From the NCBI GenBank assembly GCA_016209865.1, contig JACQVL010000012.1, positions 1-17,438 on the forward strand: DNA of 17,438 bases, read 5' to 3'. Source of the DNA: Candidatus Latescibacterota bacterium (GTDB taxonomy: Bacteria; JAAXHH01; JACQVL01). Position 1 is the stretch's first letter; each line of letters opens with the position of its first letter. Under the pieces are notes generated by a model, which saw nothing but the letters and a program-made list of their open reading frames with translations, was not told the origin of the DNA and made no database searches. Position numbers and translations under genes: made by a program. Shown piece after piece: positions 1 through 6,427 of this stretch.

Positions 1-162
1 CGTCCTGAGCGCCTCGACGGGAGACAGAGCGGTGAGGACACGGTACTCGGTCTCCCATTGAAGAAACGACGCCAGGCTTCGGGTGACCATCTCTTCGTCA
101 TCGACGATCATCACGACCGGTTGTCGCGCTCGTCCTGTCGTATTCAGGAAGGAATCGTTCAT
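1..162 (-). CDS. Response regulator receiver domain, N-terminal part only (runs off left edge)
   Basis: Fifty-four codons are visible, from an ATG at 162-160 to the window edge. The protein reads as the first strand and helix of a CheY-like receiver domain: a hydrophobic strand (VVMIV, residues 16-20), then the acidic pair D21-D22 followed by E23-E24, which in this family bind Mg2+ at the phosphorylation site. The segment IVDDEEMVTRSLASFL resembles IVDDEDMVLSSLSAFL in the receiver gene at 638-1144, so the two are probably paralogues. The phosphoacceptor Asp and any output domain lie outside the window. A GGAG element 6 bases upstream of the ATG supports the start, and only 13 bases separate it from the stop of the preceding cNMP-fold gene, so it is the tenth visible gene of the operon. 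Receiver assignment is secure; output is unknown. Confidence 0.85.
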   Translation of the reverse strand, partial: MNDSFLNTTGRARQPVVMIVDDEEMVTRSLASFLQWETEYRVLTALSPVEALRT

Positions 163-175
163 CCGCACTCCTCGA

Positions 176-625
176 CTACGTGGCGCTCCTTGCGGTCTGC
201 TCTACCCCGACACGTCCCGCCAGCCCGCGGAGCCGCTTGACCAGGGTCATCAGGACCCCTCGGATAATCTCTACGTGATCCGAGAGCAGGTCGATAAAGT
301 CTTCTTTGTCGATCCGGAGCAGCCGTGTGTCTTCTATGGCGAGCGCGGTAACCACGCGGGGTTCGTCATCGAAGAGCGCCCAGACACCCAGGGCCTCTTT
401 CGGGCCGGCGACCGCGACCTCCATCCCCTCCCGGTGCAGTCGCACCCGTCCGTCGACGACCAGGTACATCGCATCCGACGCATCCTGCTCCCGGTAGATC
501 GTCGTCCCGCTCACCACCGAGACCTCCTCGGCGATCGCCGCTAAGTAGGCCAGGTGTTCGGTGGAGACTTCACCAAAAACCTCGACGTTCTGCAGAAACA
601 TCACTTTTTCGATGGTCGTGAGCAT
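176..625 (-). CDS. Cyclic nucleotide-binding-fold (CRP/cNMP-type) protein without DNA-binding domain
   Basis: This 149-residue protein is essentially one cNMP-binding beta-roll with a C-terminal helix. Visible landmarks are the N-terminal helix (FLQNVEVFGEVSTEHL), a VVDGRVRLHREG beta-hairpin (56-67) and a phosphate-cassette-like stretch at 74-97. There is no helix-turn-helix, so it is not a CRP-type transcription factor. The cassette is degenerate: where binders usually have FGE and R-S/T-A, this protein has L79-G80-V81 and R90-V91-V92, so the usual ribose-binding Glu is missing. It may therefore bind another ligand, or none. Start choice: an AAGGA about 9 bases upstream favours ATG at 625; an in-frame TTG at 634 would touch that element. 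It lies 12 bases after the receiver gene. In related bacteria such domains can be fused to the C-terminus of NTT-HEAT transporters like the one two genes upstream, which suggests a functional link. Confidence 0.8.
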   Translation of the reverse strand: MLTTIEKVMFLQNVEVFGEVSTEHLAYLAAIAEEVSVVSGTTIYREQDASDAMYLVVDGRVRLHREGMEVAVAGPKEALGVWALFDDEPRVVTALAIEDTRLLRIDKEDFIDLLSDHVEIIRGVLMTLVKRLRGLAGRVGVEQTARSAT

Positions 626-637
626 CGAGCACAATCC

Positions 638-1144
638 TTACGCGAACGTCTTCAGAATCTCCCGCTGGATGTTCTGGAGTTCCGCGTACGCCTGGTGAAT
701 CTCTGTATACGCCTGATTGATCTCGTCCATCTTCTGTTGAAGCTGTTTCATGAGCTGCTGTTTTTCCAGGCCATTCCTGATGATGATCAGCAAGTCATCG
801 TTCTCCCACGGCTTTTCGATGTACTGGTACAACCCGACTTCGTTGATCGCCCGGATCGCGTTCTCTTTATCGGCATACCCGGTCAGGATAATCCGCGGCA
901 CCTCGGGTTTGAGTTTTCTGACGTGCGCTAAAAAAGTGATCCCGTCCATCTCAGGCATCAGATAGTCCGAGATGACCAGGTCCACCCTGGCATCCTGGAC
1001 GTACTGCAACGCGGCTTTTGCCGAGGTGAACGGGATGACGGCATACGACGTCTCCAACTTCAAGAACGCGCTCAGGCTGGATAAGACCATATCCTCATCG
1101 TCGACGATGACGAGGATGGGACTCTCGGTTGACTCGGTCATCAT
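638..1144 (-). CDS. Single-receiver response regulator with C-terminal coiled coil
   Basis: This 168-residue protein has a complete CheY-like receiver domain at about 9-125: acidic pair D15-D16, phosphoacceptor D60 in VISDYLMPEMDG, T88 in ILTGYAD and K111 in IEKPW. The EKPW ending is common in stand-alone and RpfG/HD-GYP-type receivers. Residues 125-165 are Gln/Glu/Lys-rich with regular hydrophobic spacing, which looks like a coiled coil, and contain a repeat (QAYTEI, then QAYAEL). There is no DNA-binding or enzymatic output domain, so phosphorylation probably acts through protein contacts or dimerisation. AGGAG upstream fits better with the second of two adjacent ATGs (1141) than with 1144. 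It begins 9 bases after the stop of the HEAT-fused transporter and is followed after 12 bases by the cNMP-fold gene. No histidine kinase is in the window. Confidence 0.9.
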   Translation of the reverse strand: MMTESTESPILVIVDDEDMVLSSLSAFLKLETSYAVIPFTSAKAALQYVQDARVDLVISDYLMPEMDGITFLAHVRKLKPEVPRIILTGYADKENAIRAINEVGLYQYIEKPWENDDLLIIIRNGLEKQQLMKQLQQKMDEINQAYTEIHQAYAELQNIQREILKTFA

Positions 1145-1151
1145 GGGCTCC

Positions 1152-1179
1152 TGTCAGTCCGTGGTCAGTGGTGGATGAC
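1152..1179. repeat. Degenerate 7-bp-period repeat at transporter/receiver junction
   Basis: Four consecutive 7-base units can be read on the plus strand; the two middle ones are CCGTGGT and CAGTGGT. The block covers the last codons and stop of the HEAT-fused transporter and the spacer before the receiver gene. The repeat is degenerate, and its period is not a multiple of three, so it is not selected as a peptide repeat. Confidence 0.5.
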
Positions 1180-3943
1180 CCTGTCCCGATACGTCGCTCA
1201 GCACCATCGAGGCCGTCTCGCGCACGACCGGGTCCGGGTCGTGCCGGGCTTCCTCGATCAGGGGAACGATCTCCGTGGGCACGGGCCGGGTGATCGTGTA
1301 CAACGCGCACGCCCGCAGCCAGGCATCATGACCGTGAATCAGGCACGCCAACGCCTGTTCTCGCCGCTCGATGCGCTGTCCGAAAAGTTCCTGGCCCTTG
1401 TGGATCGTGTCATCCACGGAAACCGGATCGAGGATGGGAAAGAGGTATCGTTTGGCCTCGTTGCGCAGCACGTTGTCTAAAAACTCCAGCGCGCTGGCGC
1501 GCACCGCCTGGTTCTGGCTGATCATCCCCTGGTAGGCATGATAGATGTCGCGTGGCGGATACTGGAGGCCCAGGAGACGGAACATCAGCTCAACCTGCTC
1601 CTGCTGCTTCTCAGCGAGCGCCCGGTTGAGGAGCGCGATAGCCGGGCCATCGGGCGGGTCGCGGTACAGCGACCGGACCTGCACGATCTCATAATACGTC
1701 CTGGCCTCGTCGATCAGGGCGCGGTTCACCGCGTTCGGGTCGATGCGCAGGGCGGGGTATTGCACGCGCAATGTATTCAGCGCTTTGACGACCGGGTACT
1801 TGAGCGAACGGGGCACCCGTTCGATGTGATCCAGCAGCAGGTCGACCGACTCCTGGGTCGGGATGGCGCGCAGTACACGAGGAACGTCCCGGCGGATGGC
1901 GAGGTCGACGGTCTCATCGATCAGGTAATCACGCAACGTCCCCAGGACACGCGGCCCGAACGCGGCCAGAGCGCGGCGGGCGTTCGCCCGATGCTGATGG
2001 TCGGCGAGTTTGGCGAGCAGGATGGGCACAAACAGGCGATCCTGCGTCTGACCGGCGCTCTGGATCGCTCGGCTGGCCACGACCGGGGATGGGTCCTCCA
2101 TCAGCCGCATCACATACGTCCGCAGGTTCGGCAGGTTCAGCGCGCCTAACGCCCTGGCGACCTGGACCCGCACACGCTCACCGTCCCGTCCATCCCGGCT
2201 CAGGAGAGATTGGATCATCTTTTCATCGACGAGCCGGCGCTCCTCCGGCGCGCGGTGTTCCGCGATGCACACCACGGCGGCGGATTGTACCTGAGGGTCC
2301 TGGTGTTCGAGATACCCGCGCAATCGCCGCAGACGGTCGCCCTCCGTCTGCCGGCAGAGGAGGGACATCGCCTCGAGACTCACCTCTGGGTCGTCATCGT
2401 TCAACAGACGTTCTAAGTCAGCCACCGCGACCTCTAACTCCTGAGTGTGGAGCGTGCGCAGGGCCTTCAGGCGGACTTCAGCCGACCGATGCGCCAGGAG
2501 AGGTTGGACTGACGGGAGCAGGTCTACGCCTTGCGCGGACGCGAGCAGGTCGAGGGCGTAGACGACCTGCCGTTCGTTCTGACTGCTCAGCGCCGCGAGC
2601 AGGGTGTTGACGGTCGATGCCTCCCCGATGCTCATCCTGATCTCGCCCAGGTCGATCTCACGCCGTTCTAACGCTTTGCGGAACGCGTTCACGTACTCCT
2701 GGCGGACGCGGAGCGCGAAGACCACCCACACCGCCGCGAGGGCGATGACGACGAGGCTAAGGGAGCGGGTCGAGAGTCCGAGCGCGCCCGTGAACAGGAG
2801 CAGCAACACGCCGCTGACGCCCTGTGCCCACTGATCGACGAACACATCGATCACCACTTTCGTCCGCTTCTTCAGGTCCAGGGGCACCGGGAGGAACAGC
2901 AATTCCAGCCCCGTCTTGTTGATCGAATACCGGAACGTCTGGTCCGCGCCCCGTAACACCACCCCTGTCCACAGCCCCGGCGCGATGAACATCGCGGCCG
3001 ACCCCAGGACCAGGCTGCCGGGGAGGAACAGGATCGCGCCGCCCACCCCTAGGACTCTGAGGAATCGGGAAGTCAGGAGCAGTTGGACGAGCAACGTCAC
3101 CAGCCCGACACGGCCGTAGAATTGTCCCAGGAACGCGGTCAGCGCGGCCTTGGTGGGGAAGGCAGCCAACGAGATGGTCTTGAACTGGAAATCGACGAAT
3201 GACGTCACCATCACCATCGTCGAGATAATTCCTACGATGAACATCAACTGCCGGGAACGACGAATCGGGTTGAAGAGCTGACGCAGGGTCTCCTGGCCGC
3301 GCTCCTCGGTATAGACCGGGACCGGGCGTTCCGGGTCTGCCGTTCCCCTGAGCGACCAGACGGCGTTGAGGAGTCCGATGCAGACGGCCAGGAATCCGAC
3401 TCCGAAGAAGAGCAGGTTCTCCGTATGCACTCCGAAGCGCTGGACGATGAGGCTCGTCACCTCGCCGCCGGTCGTCGCCCCTAAGATGCCGCCGACGTTC
3501 AACAACGGGAAGAGCCGTTTAGCCTGTGCCGGGTTGAACACGGTATTCGCGCACAGCCAGAACTGGGAGGTGATCAGTACCCCGTAGATGCTCACCCAGA
3601 CGTAGAACGCATAGTACACCCAGGTCTGGTCGAGGGGAATCAGCCAGCGAAACAGGACGAGGTTGACGATGAGCACCGCGGTGGTCGCGTTGATCAGCCG
3701 GACGAGGCCGAAGGAGCGTGACGCTCTGATATAGAAGATCGTCACCGGCAGGACGATGACCGCGATGAGGATGAAGGTGAGAGGAAGGCGCTGCGCCCCG
3801 AGCCGGGTCAGGAACAGACTGTCTCGCGCCGGCTTGAGAAAATAGTTCGTGACCAGCGCCAGGTAGTAATAGCTGAACATCAGGGCGGTCAGCGCCCGCT
3901 CCCCTTTGCGGATGTCGATGAACGAACCGAAGAGCCGTCTCAT
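1154..3943 (-). CDS. NTT/ADP-ATP-translocase-like membrane transporter fused to a HEAT-repeat domain
   Basis: This is a 929-residue two-part protein. Residues 1 to about 415 are a polytopic membrane domain with roughly 10-12 hydrophobic segments, of the nucleotide-transporter-like branch related to MFS carriers. The first segment leads into KPARDSLFLTRLGA (37-50), which resembles the KPVREALILTGGGAE motif (52-66) of the transporter at 4994-6352. Residues about 445-920 are soluble helical repeats of HEAT type, with units such as DDDPEVSLEAMSLL and HDPDPVVRETASMVL. NTT proteins exchange ATP/ADP or other nucleotides; the substrate and direction here are unknown. The ATG overlaps the upstream stop in an ATGA arrangement (3943-3940), so translation is probably coupled to the phosphatase gene. 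The last codons and stop fall in a 7-bp-period repeat. The membrane-HEAT architecture is firm; nucleotide transport is inference from the family. Confidence 0.8.
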   Translation of the reverse strand: MRRLFGSFIDIRKGERALTALMFSYYYLALVTNYFLKPARDSLFLTRLGAQRLPLTFILIAVIVLPVTIFYIRASRSFGLVRLINATTAVLIVNLVLFRWLIPLDQTWVYYAFYVWVSIYGVLITSQFWLCANTVFNPAQAKRLFPLLNVGGILGATTGGEVTSLIVQRFGVHTENLLFFGVGFLAVCIGLLNAVWSLRGTADPERPVPVYTEERGQETLRQLFNPIRRSRQLMFIVGIISTMVMVTSFVDFQFKTISLAAFPTKAALTAFLGQFYGRVGLVTLLVQLLLTSRFLRVLGVGGAILFLPGSLVLGSAAMFIAPGLWTGVVLRGADQTFRYSINKTGLELLFLPVPLDLKKRTKVVIDVFVDQWAQGVSGVLLLLFTGALGLSTRSLSLVVIALAAVWVVFALRVRQEYVNAFRKALERREIDLGEIRMSIGEASTVNTLLAALSSQNERQVVYALDLLASAQGVDLLPSVQPLLAHRSAEVRLKALRTLHTQELEVAVADLERLLNDDDPEVSLEAMSLLCRQTEGDRLRRLRGYLEHQDPQVQSAAVVCIAEHRAPEERRLVDEKMIQSLLSRDGRDGERVRVQVARALGALNLPNLRTYVMRLMEDPSPVVASRAIQSAGQTQDRLFVPILLAKLADHQHRANARRALAAFGPRVLGTLRDYLIDETVDLAIRRDVPRVLRAIPTQESVDLLLDHIERVPRSLKYPVVKALNTLRVQYPALRIDPNAVNRALIDEARTYYEIVQVRSLYRDPPDGPAIALLNRALAEKQQEQVELMFRLLGLQYPPRDIYHAYQGMISQNQAVRASALEFLDNVLRNEAKRYLFPILDPVSVDDTIHKGQELFGQRIERREQALACLIHGHDAWLRACALYTITRPVPTEIVPLIEEARHDPDPVVRETASMVLSDVSGQGHPPLTTD

Positions 3944-4986
3944 CGCGGGGGTCCTATCGACCGCGCCCAGAGTTCGCGCCCGGTCTGATCGCAGAACACG
4001 ACCAGCAACTCATCGTGCGTGAGGCGGCACCAGGCGAAACCGGGCGAGGCCGACGCGAACAGGGTATTCCATCGCCAGCGGACGGACCGGGGGCGTGCTC
4101 CCGCACCGCTGACGAAGTAGTGCACCCCGTTCGAGGGTCTGATGGCCTGCAACGCATGGTCATGGCCGGAGAACACAGCCTGCACCCCGTAGCGTTCTAA
4201 GAGGGGAACCAGCCAGAAGAGCAACTGCTCGGCGTCTCCGTGTTTCCCGTTCGAGAACAACGGATGATGGCTGACGACGATCTTCCACCGGGCTCGGCTC
4301 GTCGCCAATTCACGCTCGAACCAGGCGAGCTGGGCGTGTTCCGCGGCCGTCGAGTCCTGCAGCAGCATCGTCGTGTCGAGCGCGAAGAACTGCACGGCCG
4401 TCGACTCGGTGACAGCTTTCGAGAACGTATAGTAGCGGGCTTCCATCGACCAGCGTCCCGTCCCCTTCCGATGGTAGGCCACCTGGGCGGCGACGTTCCC
4501 CCGGTAGTCGTGGTTCCCCAGGACCATGAAAAACGAGATCGGGAATCGACCCGGGTCGTAGACCTGCTCAAACTTCGACTGCCATTGCGGGTCGTCGATC
4601 CCGGTCACCCCGTCCGGGTAGAAATTGTCCCCCGTCCCGATCACAAAATCCGCCCCGCGATCCGTCCGCGCGACGATCCCGGCCATGCCGTCCGCCACGG
4701 CCCGCTGGCTGTTCCCGCCCGTTCCCCAATCCCCGAAGACCAGGAACGTCAGACGTGGAGTCTGTGGCGGCAGGGGCGCGATCTGGGGGGGAGAAAGCCG
4801 CAGGACCGCGCCGAGAATGTCATACCGGACTCGCGCCGGACTGCAGGCTGGTGAAAGAACACACCACCCCAGAACGTAGAGGACGAGCCAGAAGATCGTG
4901 AACCGTCCGCCCCGCTTCTCGCTGAACGCGGAACGATGGAAGATGAACGATGAATGAAGGCCGGGCTGTGCTCGTTGTTTATTCAT
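3940..4986 (-). CDS. Exported tartrate-resistant (purple) acid phosphatase-like metallophosphoesterase
   Basis: This 348-residue calcineurin-like phosphoesterase is close in pattern to type-5 (tartrate-resistant) purple acid phosphatases. Dinuclear metal ligands are all visible: D86 (FGDWG), D120 and Y123 (GTGDNFYPDG; the Tyr is the Fe(III) ligand that makes these enzymes purple), N158 with catalytic H159 (GNHDYRGN), H240 (SHHP), H275 and H277 (SGHDH). GNVAAQVAY and GVHYFVSGAGA match positions conserved in animal TRAP. An N-terminal hydrophobic stretch (about 29-46) with a Cys at 48 suggests export, either as a lipoprotein with a poor lipobox or as an anchored protein. The only possible ATG (4986) is inside a 7-bp-period repeat, so the first 24 or so residues are repeat-encoded. 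There is no good ribosome-binding site; it starts 7 bases after the transporter stop and overlaps the next gene by ATGA. A phosphoprotein or phosphomonoester substrate is possible but unproven. Confidence 0.88.
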   Translation of the reverse strand: MNKQRAQPGLHSSFIFHRSAFSEKRGGRFTIFWLVLYVLGWCVLSPACSPARVRYDILGAVLRLSPPQIAPLPPQTPRLTFLVFGDWGTGGNSQRAVADGMAGIVARTDRGADFVIGTGDNFYPDGVTGIDDPQWQSKFEQVYDPGRFPISFFMVLGNHDYRGNVAAQVAYHRKGTGRWSMEARYYTFSKAVTESTAVQFFALDTTMLLQDSTAAEHAQLAWFERELATSRARWKIVVSHHPLFSNGKHGDAEQLLFWLVPLLERYGVQAVFSGHDHALQAIRPSNGVHYFVSGAGARPRSVRWRWNTLFASASPGFAWCRLTHDELLVVFCDQTGRELWARSIGPPR

Positions 4987-5015
4987 TCCGCATTCAGCGT
5001 TCCGCGTTCAGCGTT
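4918..5015. repeat. Two facing 7-bp-period repeat blocks with a 16-bp inverted repeat
   Basis: The left block (4925-4959) has five 7-base units, for example AACGATG at 4932 and again at 4946. The right block (4981-5015) has five units, CAGCGTT occurring at 4995 and 5009. The blocks are in opposite orientation: CGCTGAACGCGGAACG at 4920-4935 is the exact reverse complement of 4998-5013. The left block lies inside the phosphatase coding region. The right block holds the transporter C-terminus and stop and the phosphatase start codon. The RNA could fold into a 16-bp stem with a 62-base loop that contains the phosphatase start. Confidence 0.75.
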
Positions 5016-6352
5016 GCCGTTGTCGTCAGTGCCCGGTGCTCGCGGGCAATCCCGGCCGCGAACAGCAGCCACAGGAGGACGAGACCGATGTTCACCACCG
5101 CAAAATTCCTCACCCCCAGGCCGAGCAGTCCGGCGCCCACGAACACCGTCACCCCCGACAGCATATCCCCGGTGCGCCAGAAGAACGTATCCACCGCCTG
5201 CTTCGCCTTGTACTTGGCCTCGCGGCTGGTGGGGAGGAAGAGGGCGTGCCGGACCGTGTTCTGCAACGAGTAGTCGGTGCTGTTTTCGAGGATCTTGGCG
5301 ACCCGGATGTAGGCGAGGATGGGCGCGGCCGCGAGCACCCCATAGCCGCAGAGGGAAATGGCGGGCATGATGAACAACGCCCGGCGGACGTCCAGGTATT
5401 TGAGGATGCGGGACACGAAGAACATCTGAAAGAGCGCGCCCAACAGGTTCTGCCAGAACTGGAAGTCGGCGTAATAGCCGCCGATGAGCTGGCGTTCGGA
5501 CAGACCCCCCGCCGTGCCAGCGGCCACCGCTTCCCCCGCCACCCGGCTGAACGTCTTGCCCAGGATGTATTCCCCGTTCGTGTTGACGACGTTGATGATG
5601 AGTGTCAGCAGGCCGATGAACAACAAGTAACGATGATGAATGACGAGTTGAAAGCCTCCGTCTTTGCTGAGCGGCTGATCCGCCTGTTGGCGCATGAAAG
5701 GGTGTTGAGCGCGATCTTTCTCACGAGAATGGATGACGTTCGTCAGCACCAGACACACCGCCAGGATGGTGGCGGAGACGAGCATCATCAGGAAGGCGTC
5801 GAGCGATTCAAACAGCAGACCGGCCGCCTTCGAGCCGGCGACCGCGCCCACCGAGCTGCCGACCCCCACGATGGCGAACAGCCGTTTTCCCTGTTCCGGG
5901 GTGTACAGGTCGTTGGCGAACGACCAGAACTGCGCGATGATCATCACGTTAAAAATACCGACCCAGAGGAAAAACGGAATGCCCAGCGGAACGCCAGCCT
6001 TGCCGAGCAGGAAGAAGAGAGCTAAGTTGGCGATAAAGAACAGGGAGACGCCGTTGATCAGCCGGATGCGATTCACTTTACTGGCAAACGCCCCGTAGGC
6101 CGGGACGATGAACAAGAAGAGGAACGCCTGCACCGCCCCGGTGTAACTCTTGATCTCCGCGCCGCCGCCCGTCAGGATGAGGGCTTCACGCACCGGCTTG
6201 ATGATGTAGTAGGCGGTCAGCAGCAAGAACACGTTGAGCGTCAGCAGCAGAGCGGTGGCCGCTTCCCCTGCCTCGACTTCGGCGACCGGCCTCATCACCC
6301 GATCCAGCCAGGTTCTGTCGGGTATGGCCACTGACGGGACTGTCGTCGACAT
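4994..6352 (-). CDS. NTT/ADP-ATP-translocase-like membrane transporter
   Basis: This 452-residue polytopic protein has a cytoplasmic N-terminus of about 30 residues and some 10-12 hydrophobic segments. The motif IIKPVREALILTGGGAE (50-66), right after the first membrane segment, matches the NTT-like signature also seen in the HEAT-fused transporter of this operon. EQGKRLFAIVGVGSSVGAVAG parallels AQAKRLFPLLNVGGILGATTG in that protein, supporting common ancestry. The N-terminal domain aligns, but this protein has no HEAT tail. Family members exchange nucleotides; the cargo here is not determined. A GGGAGG element 6 bases before the ATG makes the start convincing. The C-terminal residues (ATLNAER) and the TGA are encoded by a 7-bp-period repeat that continues into the following phosphatase gene, only 7 bases away. 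It lies 58 bases downstream of kinase-like lipoprotein B. Confidence 0.82.
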   Translation of the reverse strand: MSTTVPSVAIPDRTWLDRVMRPVAEVEAGEAATALLLTLNVFLLLTAYYIIKPVREALILTGGGAEIKSYTGAVQAFLFLFIVPAYGAFASKVNRIRLINGVSLFFIANLALFFLLGKAGVPLGIPFFLWVGIFNVMIIAQFWSFANDLYTPEQGKRLFAIVGVGSSVGAVAGSKAAGLLFESLDAFLMMLVSATILAVCLVLTNVIHSREKDRAQHPFMRQQADQPLSKDGGFQLVIHHRYLLFIGLLTLIINVVNTNGEYILGKTFSRVAGEAVAAGTAGGLSERQLIGGYYADFQFWQNLLGALFQMFFVSRILKYLDVRRALFIMPAISLCGYGVLAAAPILAYIRVAKILENSTDYSLQNTVRHALFLPTSREAKYKAKQAVDTFFWRTGDMLSGVTVFVGAGLLGLGVRNFAVVNIGLVLLWLLFAAGIAREHRALTTTATLNAER

Positions 6353-6392
6353 CGCAGCCTCCCTCTATTCATTGCGGAATGACGTTCCTACG

Positions 6393-6427
6393 ACTCCTGA
6401 CCACCGCTCTTCACTCTTCCCGCTCAA
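6393..6427. repeat. Degenerate 7-bp-period repeat at lipoprotein B/transporter junction
   Basis: Five 7-base units are readable on the plus strand, with CTCTTCA (6407) and CTCTTCC (6414) the closest pair. The block encodes the last residues and TGA of the kinase-like lipoprotein (minus strand) and part of the spacer to the transporter. Confidence 0.5.

Noticed and set aside
5036-6025. A 329-codon open frame on the plus strand
   Set aside because: It lies wholly opposite the transporter gene, its translation is charged and low in hydrophobic structure (HEHRHP, QQPQEDE) and there is no ribosome-binding site; it is an antisense shadow of GC-rich coding DNA.
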